Below are positions 36,652 through 45,555 of a stretch of DNA of 64,000 nt, piece after piece. Each line of letters begins with the position of its first letter. Positions within the stretch are counted from its first letter, which is position 1. The notes under the pieces were generated by a model. The model did no database searches, was not told where the DNA came from, and saw only the letters and a list, made by a program, of their open reading frames with translations. Made by a program: the position numbers and the translations under genes. Source of the stretch: Pseudomonas putida S13.1.2 (lineage in GTDB: Bacteria > Pseudomonadota > Gammaproteobacteria > Pseudomonadales > Pseudomonadaceae); assembly GCF_000498395.2 (NCBI RefSeq), contig NZ_CP010979.1, positions 1,860,001 to 1,924,000 on the forward strand, written 5' to 3'.

Positions 36652-37524
36652 ATGAACAAGATCCCCAACTACGCCCTGTACGGTGAAACCGCGCAACCGG
36701 TGTGGCACGAAGCCCTGCATGTGGAGCAGATCTCCCAGCGCTCTGGCGCACACAACTGGGAAATTGCCGCGCACCGTCATGAAGGCTTGCTGCAGCTGCT
36801 GTACCTGCAAAGCGGCGGCGGTGAAGTGCTGTTCGACAGTGACCGGCTCCAGGTGCAGGCACCCTGCGTGGTCTATGTACCGGCACAAGTGGTGCATGGT
36901 TTCCATTGGGCTGGCCAGGTCGAGGGCCTGGTGATCACCGCCGCCCAGCACCCGCTGGAAAGCATTGCCCAGGTGCTGGCACCCCACCTGCTGGTGCAGG
37001 TGCGCAAACCCCAGGTGATCGCCCTGCCGTCGTGGGCAGCCGACGAAGACCCGTTGCTGCCGCTGTGCATGGCCTTGCGCGAGGAGTACCACAACCGCGC
37101 CCGTGAGCATGTGGCCAGCAGCATGGCGCTGTTGCTGACGTTGCTGATCCAGGTGCTGCGCCATGAACCGCACATGCCCCACGGTGAGCAGCGCCCAGTG
37201 TCAAGGCGCAGCCAGCAGCTGACCGCATTGCGTGAATTGGTGGACATGCATTACCGCGCGCACTGGCCACTGGCGGACTACGCCGCCGAGCTCGGCATGA
37301 CACTGGCTACGCTGGGGCGGTTGTGTCAGGAGCACCTGGGCATGACGCCCATGAACGTGATTAACGCCCGGTTGGTACTGGAGGCCAAGCGCATGCTGGG
37401 GCATTCGAGCCTGAGTGTGAAAGAGATCGCCCATGAGCTGGGGTTTGCCGATGTGGGGTATTTCAGCCGGTTCTTTCGCAAGCATGCGGGGGTGAGCCCT
37501 AGCGGGTTTCGCGAGGGCCAGTAA
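36652..37524 (+). CDS. AraC-family regulator (PobC/PobR-like)
   Basis: 290-aa protein with an N-terminal cupin-like sensor (residues ~25-120, for example HRHEGLLQLLYLQSGGGEVL) and a C-terminal AraC domain with two helix-turn-helix units (PLADYAAELGMTLATLGRLC and SVKEIAHELGFADVGYFSRF). It resembles activators of aromatic acid genes such as pobA. It is divergent from the SDR operon and is its likely activator. The inducer is not known. Confidence 0.88.
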   Translation: MNKIPNYALYGETAQPVWHEALHVEQISQRSGAHNWEIAAHRHEGLLQLLYLQSGGGEVLFDSDRLQVQAPCVVYVPAQVVHGFHWAGQVEGLVITAAQHPLESIAQVLAPHLLVQVRKPQVIALPSWAADEDPLLPLCMALREEYHNRAREHVASSMALLLTLLIQVLRHEPHMPHGEQRPVSRRSQQLTALRELVDMHYRAHWPLADYAAELGMTLATLGRLCQEHLGMTPMNVINARLVLEAKRMLGHSSLSVKEIAHELGFADVGYFSRFFRKHAGVSPSGFREGQ

Positions 37525-37552
37525 TACCGTCAGGCTTTTGTGGTCACCTGCA

Positions 37553-37587
37553 CCGGCCCTTTCGCGGGTAAACCCGCTCCCACAGGG
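37553..37587 (+). repeat. Single P. putida-type 35-bp REP element
   Basis: CCGGCCCTTTCGCGGGTAAA followed by CCCGCTCCCACAGGG, close to the 35-bp REP of P. putida. A degraded inverted half (TGTGGGAGGCCGG) follows near 37620. It lies between the convergent AraC and IclR genes. Confidence 0.8.
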
Positions 37588-37643
37588 TCAGCGCAAAGCC
37601 TGGAGTCTGCATTCATTCTGTGGGAGGCCGGCACAGGTCAGCA

Positions 37644-38417
37644 CTAGATTGCCAAGGCCCGCTGCACCTCGCCCACTGTGGTCGTCAGGCTGCTCAGGTG
37701 CAGATTCATTACCCGCTCCACCGGCGCCTGATCCAGCGGCCAGTGCAAGGCAATGCTCCCGGCCAGGCGCCCTTCGGCATGCACCGGCAACGCAATGGCG
37801 CGGATCAGGAATGGCAAGCGCACCGGGTACTCCCAGTACCCTTCGGTCCGCTGGCCAAAGCCCTTGTGCGCGTCTTCTTCGATGTTGCGCAGCACCGTGT
37901 CATCGCGCAGCCGCTCATGGGCCGCCAGGCGCTGCACTTCATCGACCGCCAGTTCACCCAGGCAGGCCCGCCCCATCGCCGAGTGAAACAGGCTGGCATG
38001 GTGCCCGACGATCTGGCAGGTATGCGGGTACCGCTTGCGCAATACCTGAGGGATGGCGCTTTCCATCACCTCCAGCCGCTCGCCGTCGAAACACGACAGG
38101 TCCACCACCAGCCCGGTGCGCTCGCTCAGGTCCAGCAGCATTGGTGCAGCACTTTCCACCAGGCGCCGCTTGAAGCGCATCTGCCGGTCACCGAACAGCC
38201 GCCGCGCGCACAGGCGATAACGCCGGTCGCTGAGGCCACGGTAGACCCAGCCCTGCTCCTGCAAGGTGGCCAGCATGCGCGAGGCCGTGGCCTTGGGCAG
38301 GCCGGTAAGGTAATGCAGTTCTTCCAGGCCCAGCGCCTGGTGCTCGCCCAGCAGGTCGACAATGGCCAGTGCGCGCTCCACCGAACGCACGCCGCCACTG
38401 TCTGCCGTAATGCCCAT
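37644..38417 (-). CDS. IclR-family regulator
   Basis: 257-aa repressor/activator. The winged helix-turn-helix is at residues ~10-70 (VRSVERALAIVDLLGEH, then LTGLPKATASRMLATLQEQG) and the GAF-like effector domain is C-terminal (SAMGRACLGELAVDE, HWPLDQAPVERVMNLHLSSL). It lies 68 bases downstream of the amidase gene on the same strand, so it may regulate the amidohydrolase-MFS-amidase operon. A 19-base palindrome upstream of that operon (42628-42646) is a candidate operator. Confidence 0.88.
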   Translation of the reverse strand: MGITADSGGVRSVERALAIVDLLGEHQALGLEELHYLTGLPKATASRMLATLQEQGWVYRGLSDRRYRLCARRLFGDRQMRFKRRLVESAAPMLLDLSERTGLVVDLSCFDGERLEVMESAIPQVLRKRYPHTCQIVGHHASLFHSAMGRACLGELAVDEVQRLAAHERLRDDTVLRNIEEDAHKGFGQRTEGYWEYPVRLPFLIRAIALPVHAEGRLAGSIALHWPLDQAPVERVMNLHLSSLTTTVGEVQRALAI

Positions 38418-38485
38418 GGGTATGACCTCCCTGTAGCTGGATGGTCAGCATAGCCAGCAAGAACCGCGCCTGCCCAGTGCTTTCA

Positions 38486-39940
38486 TCAGGCCTGCAGGCA
38501 CGGTGGCGGGCGCCGCTCAACCCACCGGGTCAGCTGTTCATGGGCGTATGCCAGTTGCAACACCGCATGATCGGCCTGGGCCGGGCCTATGATTTGCAGG
38601 CCCATGGGCAAACCGTCGCTGTTGAAGCCGACCGGCACGCTGATGCTCGGCAAGCCGGCCAGGGTCGGCCCGATCACCACCTCCATCCAGCGATGGTAGG
38701 TGTCCATCGCCCGGCCCCCAACGGCCGTCGGCCACGCCAGTTTTGCATCGAAAGGGAACACCTGGGCGGACGGCAACAGCAGGTAGTCGTAACGGTCGAA
38801 CAGGTTGGCCAAGGCGCGGTACCAGTCGCTACGGTCCAGCGAGGCTTGGTACAGCGAGGCCGCGCTCAGCTGCAAGGCGCCCTCTACCTCCCACTGTGCT
38901 TCGGGCTTGAGCAAGGCGCGCCTGGCTGGGTCGGCATAGGCCGCGCCAAGGTTGCCGTGCACCAGGAAGTGGCGGTGGGTGAGCCAACATTGCCACAAAC
39001 GCGCCGGGTCGTATGCCGGTTGGCAAGCCTCGACCCGGCAGCCCAGTTCGGCGAAATCGGCCAACGCTGCTTCACACAGGCCCAACACCCCGTCATCCAT
39101 CGGCAGGTAGCCGTTGTAGTCACCCAGCCAGCCAACCCGCACACCCCGAAAATCGCGCTGCAGCACTGCGGCGAAATCGCGGCGGCCCTCGCTCAGCGAC
39201 AGCGGCACCCGTGCATCTACGCCTGCCTGGGTCGACAACAGCCGCGCCACATCCACCACGCTGCGCCCCATCGGCCCTTCGGTAGCCAGCTGCTGCACGA
39301 ACAGTTCGGGTGCCGGACCATGAGGCACACGGCCCTGCGACGGGCGCAGGCCGAACACATTGTTGAACGCCGCCGGGTTGCGCAGCGAGCCCATCATGTC
39401 GCTGCCGTCAGCCACCGGCAGCAGGCGCATGGCCAGCGCCGCTGCCGCCCCGCCACTGCTGCCGCCGGCCACCCGCTGCGGGTTGTAGGCATTGGTGGTG
39501 GTACCGAACAGGGTGTTATAGGTTTGCGAGCCGAGGCCGAACTCCGGCACGTTGCTTTTGCCAACGATCAGCGCCCCGCTCGCGCGCACCCGCGCCACGC
39601 TGATTGCGTCATGCTCGGGTACCTGTTCAGCGAACAACGGCGAGCCCAGGGTGGTGCGCAGCCCGGCAGTGGCAGCCAGGTCCTTGATCGCCTGTGGCAT
39701 GCCGTGCATCCAGCCGCGGGAATGGCCTCGCGTCAGCTCACGGTCACGCTCATCGGCCTCGGCCAGCACCGCCTCGGCCGGGCGCAGCGACACCAGTGCG
39801 TTGACCTGCGGGTTGCAGCGCTCGATATGCGCCAGGTAGGCCTGCATCACCTCCCGGCACGATACCTGGCGGGCATGGATGGCCTGGGACAAAGCTTGGG
39901 CATCGAGGGCAACGATAGGGTCGATGGCTAACGGCTTCAC
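38486..39940 (-). CDS. Amidase-signature hydrolase
   Basis: 484-aa amidase. The Ser-Ser-Lys triad is visible: K86 (MPQAIKDLA), S161 (VAGGSSGGAAAAL) and S185 (SDMMGSLRNPAA). It hydrolyses an amide to acid and ammonia in the cytoplasm. Its ATG overlaps the stop of the upstream transporter gene by four bases. With an M20 amidohydrolase and a permease in the same operon, a pathway that imports and breaks down an N-acyl compound is likely. Confidence 0.9.
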   Translation of the reverse strand: MKPLAIDPIVALDAQALSQAIHARQVSCREVMQAYLAHIERCNPQVNALVSLRPAEAVLAEADERDRELTRGHSRGWMHGMPQAIKDLAATAGLRTTLGSPLFAEQVPEHDAISVARVRASGALIVGKSNVPEFGLGSQTYNTLFGTTTNAYNPQRVAGGSSGGAAAALAMRLLPVADGSDMMGSLRNPAAFNNVFGLRPSQGRVPHGPAPELFVQQLATEGPMGRSVVDVARLLSTQAGVDARVPLSLSEGRRDFAAVLQRDFRGVRVGWLGDYNGYLPMDDGVLGLCEAALADFAELGCRVEACQPAYDPARLWQCWLTHRHFLVHGNLGAAYADPARRALLKPEAQWEVEGALQLSAASLYQASLDRSDWYRALANLFDRYDYLLLPSAQVFPFDAKLAWPTAVGGRAMDTYHRWMEVVIGPTLAGLPSISVPVGFNSDGLPMGLQIIGPAQADHAVLQLAYAHEQLTRWVERRPPPCLQA

Positions 39941-41247
39941 GGTTTTACTCCAAGGTTGAATGCGGCAGGCTTACCCGCCCGGGGTGCTTCTTTCAGGCAA
40001 TAGGTACCCAGCAGCGTCAGCAGGCAGGCGAACAGCACGTAGAACGACGGTGCCACCGGGGTAGCGAGCACCTTGGTAAGCCAGGTGACGATCAATGGGG
40101 AAAAGCCGCCGAACACCATCACCGCTACGTTATAGGCCACCGAGACACCGGTGGAGCGCACCTCGACTGGGAACTGCTCGGCCAGGGCGGTCGGGGCCGG
40201 GCCAAAGAAGCCGCCGATGGCCGTGCACAGCAGTAGTTGCATCACCAGCAGGCGCTCCAGCGAAGGCGCAGCGGCCACCCACACATACAGTGGGTAGACC
40301 ATCACGAAAAAGGCCAGGGTGAAAGCCATCAGCACCGGGCGCCGCCCCACCCGGTCAGACAACGCCCCGGCCAGAGGAATGACCACGGTCATCAGCCCCA
40401 CGGCCAGCATCTGCACCAGCAGCACCTGGTCCAGCGGCAGCCCGAGGTTCTTGTGGGCGAAGGTCGGCATGTTCACCAGTACCACGTAGAACGACACCGT
40501 GGCGCCACAGGCCAGCCCCATCGACACCAGCAGGCTGCGCCGATGCTCACGCAGTACTTGCCACAGGCTAGGCGACTGGCCCTTGGCCTGGCGGCGCGCC
40601 TCGACGAACTCCTCGGGCTCTTCCATATGCTTGCGTATCCACAGCCCCACCGGGCCGATCAGCAGCCCGAGCACAAACGGGATGCGCCAACCCCAACTGT
40701 CCAGTGCCTCAGGCGAGCACAGGTGGGTAACCAGTGCCACCATCGCCGCCCCGGAAAACACCGCCAGGCACTGCCCTACCAATTGCCACGAGCCATACAG
40801 GCCCTTGCGGTGGGCCGGCGCGCTTTCTACCAGAAACGCCGTGGCGCTGGCGTACTCGCCACCGGTGGCAAAGCCCTGCAGCATGCGCGCCACCACGATC
40901 AGCAGCGGCGCGGCCATGCCGATGGCCAGGTAGTCGGGGGCAAAGGCGATCATGGCGATCGACACGGTCATCAGGCGGATGATCATCTGCATGGCCGCCT
41001 TGCGGCCCTTGCGATCGGAATACATGCCCAGCAACACGCCACCCACCGGTCGCATGAAAAAGCCGACCCCAAAAGTGGCCAGGGCCATCAGCAGAGAGGC
41101 GTACTCGTCATCCGACGGAAAAAACTGCCGGGCAATGATGCTGGCCAGAAAGCCGTAAACAATAAAGTCGTACCACTCCAGGGCGTTGCCGATAACGGCG
41201 GCGACCACTTGCCGGGTACGCGACACGCCGGTGCTCGAAGTCTGCAT
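39937..41247 (-). CDS. MFS transporter, metabolite:H+ symporter (MHS) type
   Basis: 436-aa 12-helix carrier of the ShiA/ProP-like group. The N-terminus VVAAVIGNALEWYDFIVYGF is the family hallmark, with YSDRKGRKAAM after helix 2 and LSDRVGRRPVL midway. Start ATG 41247 was chosen because GGAG lies eight bases upstream. It should bring in the substrate of the neighbouring amidohydrolase and amidase. Confidence 0.9.
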   Translation of the reverse strand: MQTSSTGVSRTRQVVAAVIGNALEWYDFIVYGFLASIIARQFFPSDDEYASLLMALATFGVGFFMRPVGGVLLGMYSDRKGRKAAMQMIIRLMTVSIAMIAFAPDYLAIGMAAPLLIVVARMLQGFATGGEYASATAFLVESAPAHRKGLYGSWQLVGQCLAVFSGAAMVALVTHLCSPEALDSWGWRIPFVLGLLIGPVGLWIRKHMEEPEEFVEARRQAKGQSPSLWQVLREHRRSLLVSMGLACGATVSFYVVLVNMPTFAHKNLGLPLDQVLLVQMLAVGLMTVVIPLAGALSDRVGRRPVLMAFTLAFFVMVYPLYVWVAAAPSLERLLVMQLLLCTAIGGFFGPAPTALAEQFPVEVRSTGVSVAYNVAVMVFGGFSPLIVTWLTKVLATPVAPSFYVLFACLLTLLGTYCLKEAPRAGKPAAFNLGVKP

Positions 41248-41329
41248 AGGGAACACTCCACACAATGATTGGGTGATCGCCCAGGCGCGGTCGCGCCCGG
41301 GTTCCAGCGGCAGTCGTCAAAAAGGCAGT

Positions 41330-42505
41330 TCAGGCGGGCGCGAGCCAGCGCTCTGCCAGCGCGCCCCAGTAGGCGGCACCGGTCAGCAGGATGTCGTCGT
41401 TGAAGTCGTAGGCCGGGTTATGCACCATCGGCCGCGATACACCATTGCCGATGAACAGGTAGGCGCCCGGGCAGCGTTGCAGCATCCAGGCAAAGTCCTC
41501 GCTGCCCATCAGTTTGCGGGTGTTGGCATCCACCGCCTCGGCACCGAGCAACTCCACCCCCACCTGCGTGGCGAAGGCGTTTTCTGCGGCATGGTTGACC
41601 AGTACCGGGTAGGCCGGGCGGTGCTCGATGCTGGCACGGCAACCAAAGCTTTCGGCCTGGCTGACGATAATTGCCCGCACCCGCTCCAGGGTCTGCGCCC
41701 GCACCTCGGCGTTCAGCGCACGCAGGCTAAGGCGTAACAGCGCCTGTTGCGGAATCACGTTGGCCGCTTCGCCGGCCTGCAACGCGCCGACGGTGACCAC
41801 CGCAGCCTCCTGCGCATCGATGTTGCGCGCCACCACGGTTTGCAGCGCCATCACCACACTGGCCGCAGCCACCAGCGGGTCTACGGTCAGGTGCGGCATC
41901 GAGCCATGGCCGCCCACCCCGTCGAGGGTCACCGTAAGCAGGTCTTGCGAGGCCATCATCGGCCCCTCGCGAAAACCAAGATGCCCGGCCGGCAGCCCGG
42001 GCATGTTGTGCATGCCGAACAGCGCATCGCAGGGGAAGCGTTCCAGCAGGCCGTCGGCCAGCATCGCCTCGGCACCGCCCTGGCCCTCCTCGGCCGGCTG
42101 GAAGATCAGCGTCAGCGTGCCGTCGAACTGCCGGGTTGCTGCCAGGTAGCGCGCCGCACCCAGCAGCATGGTGGTGTGCCCGTCATGGCCACAGGCGTGC
42201 ATGCAGCCCTGGTGCTGGCTGCTGTATACAGCGCCCGTTGCTTCGTGGATGGGCAGCGCGTCCATGTCGGCGCGCAAGCCCAGCCGGCGTGTGCTGCTGC
42301 CATTGCGCAGCACACCGACCACACCGGTCTTGCCGATGCCGGTGTGCACTTCATAGCCCCACGCCTCGAGCAGCCGGGCGACCAGCGCCGAGGTGCGGCT
42401 TTCTTCAAAACCCAGTTCCGGGTGGGCGTGGATATCGTGACGGATCGCCTGCAGGTCGCTGGCCACATCGTTCAGCCAGGCCAGGATGTGCTGATGTCGG
42501 GACAT
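41330..42505 (-). CDS. M20D-family amidohydrolase (hippurate hydrolase-like)
   Basis: 391-aa metal-dependent hydrolase. Metal-binding motifs are GCMHACGHDGHTTM (Cys, His) and FQPAEEGQGGAEAM (Glu-Glu), with HNMPGLPAG further on and KLMGSEDFAWML in the C-terminal half. The dimerisation insert is residues ~185-300. It resembles hippurate/N-acyl-amino-acid or IAA-amino-acid hydrolases. It is the first gene of the operon that continues with the MHS carrier (82-base gap) and the amidase. Confidence 0.9.
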   Translation of the reverse strand: MSRHQHILAWLNDVASDLQAIRHDIHAHPELGFEESRTSALVARLLEAWGYEVHTGIGKTGVVGVLRNGSSTRRLGLRADMDALPIHEATGAVYSSQHQGCMHACGHDGHTTMLLGAARYLAATRQFDGTLTLIFQPAEEGQGGAEAMLADGLLERFPCDALFGMHNMPGLPAGHLGFREGPMMASQDLLTVTLDGVGGHGSMPHLTVDPLVAAASVVMALQTVVARNIDAQEAAVVTVGALQAGEAANVIPQQALLRLSLRALNAEVRAQTLERVRAIIVSQAESFGCRASIEHRPAYPVLVNHAAENAFATQVGVELLGAEAVDANTRKLMGSEDFAWMLQRCPGAYLFIGNGVSRPMVHNPAYDFNDDILLTGAAYWGALAERWLAPA

Positions 42506-42627
42506 GTAGAGTCTCCTCGCGCGGGTGGTTTCCCGTTCTTGTTGTTCGCCTTGAGGTCACGACGTATAAGGCAGGTCGTGCTTGGCTTACAGATAAGCGC
42601 GAGGAGAGATGAAGCACAATCGAATCT

Positions 42628-42646
42628 GGTTTCACACTGTGGAACC
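42628..42646. promoter_or_regulatory. 19-base palindrome, candidate IclR operator
   Basis: GGTTTCACACTGTGGAACC: arms of nine bases match at eight positions around a central C. It lies 123 bases upstream of the amidohydrolase start. IclR-family proteins often bind such palindromes. No strong promoter hexamers could be placed next to it. Confidence 0.4.
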
Positions 42647-42685
42647 GAAAGCATCGAGGCGACCTGGCACCGTTTGCCAGACTGT

Positions 42686-43483
42686 TCATCCCCTGCCGGC
42701 AGGCAGGCGAACTAATAATACTTTTTCTGGCAACGGCTCGAGGATGGCCGACTCCTGGCCGCGTATTCGATTCCACCCCGTAGCTTCCTTGATGGACTCA
42801 ATTGCCAACCTACCGAAGGGCAGTCTATTCAACCTGGCTTGATGATAGGTCGACCTCATATCGGTCAACAGTTGCCTGATTTTACCCACCCCCGCAAGAG
42901 ACGCGGCCCCTATCCCGGCCCCAGTCACCAGTTCAGCCCCTATAGACTCAAAGGGCGCTGAAAGAGCGAGCGCCGCCGCGGGTGCCTTGATCACAGTACC
43001 GGCCAGCCCACCAATAAATATCATCGCATTGTTGGTACGGCTCGCGTTATCAAACTCCTTCGGTATTGGCTGCCCTTGAGCCTTTTTAATCGAACGGTGG
43101 ACTATTGCTCTGGATGCCTTGTTCAGCGACGAGAGCATCCCCACCGTTCCCCAGACGAGTCCGGTGGCCTGCCCGACTGCACGTGTGGGCGAATGGCCAT
43201 CGCGGTCGCCATGGTTGATGGGATCACCCGTGCAATAGGCGTATGCATTGAGGCCTCCCCGACCAAACGGGCTGAATGCATCGGGGCTGAGAAAGCGCAT
43301 TTGCACGGTGTGGCAGCCACGTTTGCCATTACCCAGCAGATAACAGTGCGGCGCTTGCGCAACAGCCTCGCCGGCAAAGGCCAACAAAGGCCTGCCCCGA
43401 ACCACGTGATAACCATAGGGCGTGTATGCCCGCAGCAGGGCATCATTGCCTGTGTGTACTGGGGCTTGTTGGTAGGTTTGCAT
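42686..43483 (-). CDS. Orphan short RHS-core protein
   Basis: 265-aa protein with the tail of an RHS core: YTPYGYHVVRG, LLGNGKRGCHTVQMRF, then SPDAFSPFGRGGLNAYAYCT and GDPINHGDRDGH. About 165 unrelated residues with hydrophobic stretches follow (IFIGGLAGTVIKAPAAALAL). It is of a different subtype from the large Rhs copies in this window and has no YD repeats. ATG 43483 has AGGA nine bases upstream. It could be a small toxin carrier; its function is unknown. No obvious immunity gene follows on the same strand. Confidence 0.65.
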   Translation of the reverse strand: MQTYQQAPVHTGNDALLRAYTPYGYHVVRGRPLLAFAGEAVAQAPHCYLLGNGKRGCHTVQMRFLSPDAFSPFGRGGLNAYAYCTGDPINHGDRDGHSPTRAVGQATGLVWGTVGMLSSLNKASRAIVHRSIKKAQGQPIPKEFDNASRTNNAMIFIGGLAGTVIKAPAAALALSAPFESIGAELVTGAGIGAASLAGVGKIRQLLTDMRSTYHQARLNRLPFGRLAIESIKEATGWNRIRGQESAILEPLPEKVLLVRLPAGRG

Positions 43484-43642
43484 GGCTTCAATTTCCTGTT
43501 AGTGGTGATCGGCCATTCACACTAACCCCATCAACATGCCACAAACAACTCTCAGACTTGATGGCCGGAAACATTACCCACGGACGATCGAGACTTCCCT
43601 ATGTATTCGGCTGAATCGGTGCCGGTTTCAGTCCTTGGATTA

Positions 43643-43834
43643 TCAAAACTCAACAACCCCCACAGAAAACGCCCTGTCACTTACGCCCTCAGATATAACC
43701 AGCAGGTCTTTCCTATCTGCACTTTTCAAACAATATTCATAAACTACTTCCGGAAGCTTGTGCTGAAAAAAATAGCAACCGGCGTATTCATCCACGCAAG
43801 CAAAGGACTGCAATAAGTCACCTTTAGAGAACAT
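43643..43834 (-). pseudogene. Truncated immunity-protein paralogue
   Basis: 63-aa ORF starting MFSKGDLLQSF (ATG 43834, GAGG upstream). It aligns with the first ~62 residues of the 239-aa immunity protein at 47226-47945 (MISKNDLLEEC): SK-DLL, YFFQ-K, Y-Y-L-S and DL-V positions are shared. It stops at a third of that length. The frame is open upstream to 43966 without a ribosome site. Probably the remnant of a displaced immunity gene. Confidence 0.55.
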
Positions 43835-44031
43835 ACCAACCTCATTCATCGTCTCGCCCTCATGCCCTATGGCGATCAGGTCGCGAATACGAAATCGACT
43901 GGAAACTGCTAGCCGAGAAATAGTCTTCGAATCATCACCTAGCCTGAAAGTTTCGCTCAAGGCCACTTGGCCGGGCTCGCTGGCTTACGGCATGCACTGC
44001 CTGTATTCAATACTCTCGCAAAAATTCATAC

Positions 44032-44717
44032 CTAACAAGGCTCGTTAGAGTCAGAGTTCTCCAAAAAAATTGACATCCATGAGTCCATCACATTCCATAA
44101 ATCGATTCCTTCTGTGGGACTTTCTGGCTTTTCATGCCACCAGATAAAAGCCTCGCCTTTGAATGGGCCATCACCCAAAGCCAAATAATCACCAGCCCCG
44201 CTAGAAAAAACTCCTAGCATATCAGGAAGCGTCGGATAATCTTCATCGCACAAATCCTTGATTGGAACAAAATCTTCCAACCTTGATGGCCCCATAGTAC
44301 AACCAACATAAAACCCAAAGCCATTATGCAATCTTGAATAGAACTGCCTGAAGCTCGCAGGAAGGCTGGGATAACTATCGAGATCTGACCCTTCAACGCC
44401 TAGCGGAGCCCCCCCATATAGAAATACAAATCACCACCCTCGCCATATACATACATGAGATACGGCCTATCACTCACTGCCAAAACAGTTCCTAACACAC
44501 ATTTGTCGAGCCACGCGCTTACCCAAGGCAAAAACTCAGAAAAATCAGCCCACTCCACAGGAATATGTTTTTTTTCACTATCTAGAAAACCAAACCCAAG
44601 CCACTGCTTGGGAAAGTCGACTTCAAGAGGAACATCGTCAACTGAAAAATACACATCATAACCCTTTAGCTCGCTTGTAATACGCAGCCTTAAAGAATCA
44701 GACCAATTCATCCTCAT
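44032..44717 (-). pseudogene. SUKH/SMI1-KNR4-like immunity gene split by a frameshift in a G7 tract
   Basis: The first part (44717-44400, 105 codons, start MRMNWSDSLRLR with GAGGTGAC before it) ends ...LYFYMGGLR-stop. One extra G in the run of seven at 44410-44416 would read on as MGGAPLGVEGSDLDSYPSL, then PASFRQFYSRLHNGFGFYV, to the stop at 44032, giving one 228-aa protein. The second part has the SUKH look (LPASFRQFYSRLHNGFGF). It lies just after the broken HNH toxin gene and was probably its immunity gene. A sequencing error or phase variation cannot be excluded. Confidence 0.6.
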
Positions 44718-44723
44718 GTCACC

Positions 44724-45506
44724 TCAATACCCCAAAAGCAAATCATTGATATATTGCTGTAATTCCGGCTCCAATTTAGCGGCCTTATCTATCATGGCAG
44801 AACGAAACGCCGGACCAACAGAAACATCCCCCTTCTTGTACAGCTCCCACTCGGTGAAATACTTTGCCCCTTTTGAAGTATTTGCCACTTCACTCAATCC
44901 TTAGAAGTTCGGCTTCTAGTTTAGCACCTTTACTTGATTCTCGAAAGTCAACCGGGAAAGGCCCTACATCTCAGTAATTTTCTTCATGGGAACAATGTGA
45001 TCCGCATGGAGAGGCTTCGTAACCTCAAGCCCGGGAAGCGCGGGGTCTTTCATGGGAAGAGTAACATCTTGATTCACAGCTTTTCGAATTGCAGCACTGG
45101 GAGTCTTACTCCTTAGCTCACCATATAGATCTGGTGAAACTTTATCAGACTTCGGAGGGAGAACCGGTTGTTTACAAGCTTGACGTTACCAAGGTTAGAG
45201 CCAAATCCCTGAGACTTAAACTCATATCGCGCATCGAGAGCTTTCCCACCTTCGCCACCAATACCACCCCCAAGAAGAGCACCACCCAAGCGAAAGATAG
45301 GTACCAATCGGTTGACCGATTCCAGCGCCAGTAGCTGCTCCCGCGCCAACCATCGCGGCTAGCGCTACAGCCCCAAGCCCGCCGCTCCCGATAACGGCAA
45401 TACCTATGAGTACCGCGCCTGCACCAATTGCTAAGCCAGCAAGCAATCCACCTAAAGCGCTGGAGTGCTCGATTGGATCATCTAATCTAGCAGCAGCCGC
45501 AGTCAT
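44724..45506 (-). pseudogene. Broken PAAR-like/HNH nuclease effector gene
   Basis: The start reads MTAAAARLDDPIEHSSALGG, a prePAAR motif (AAR-x2-DP-x2-H) followed by glycine-rich hydrophobic helices (LAGLAIGAGAVLIGIAVIGS). A frameshift near 45285 leads to GGALLGGGIGGEGGKALD and ARYEFKSQGFGSN; a second near 45170 leads to PPKSDKVSPDLYGEL and the HNH-type segment KPLHADHIVPMKKITEM. The same frame then meets TAG (44966-44964), TAG (44918-44916) and TAA (44903-44901), yet reads sensibly between and after them (RLTFENQVKVLN, EVANTSKGAKYF) down to TGA 44724. The canonical PAAR core is missing. The gene is dead. Confidence 0.7.
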
Positions 45507-45555
45507 GCTGATTCGCCCTGTTCAGCATCCCTCTCGTTCGCGGGCAGATAGCGCA

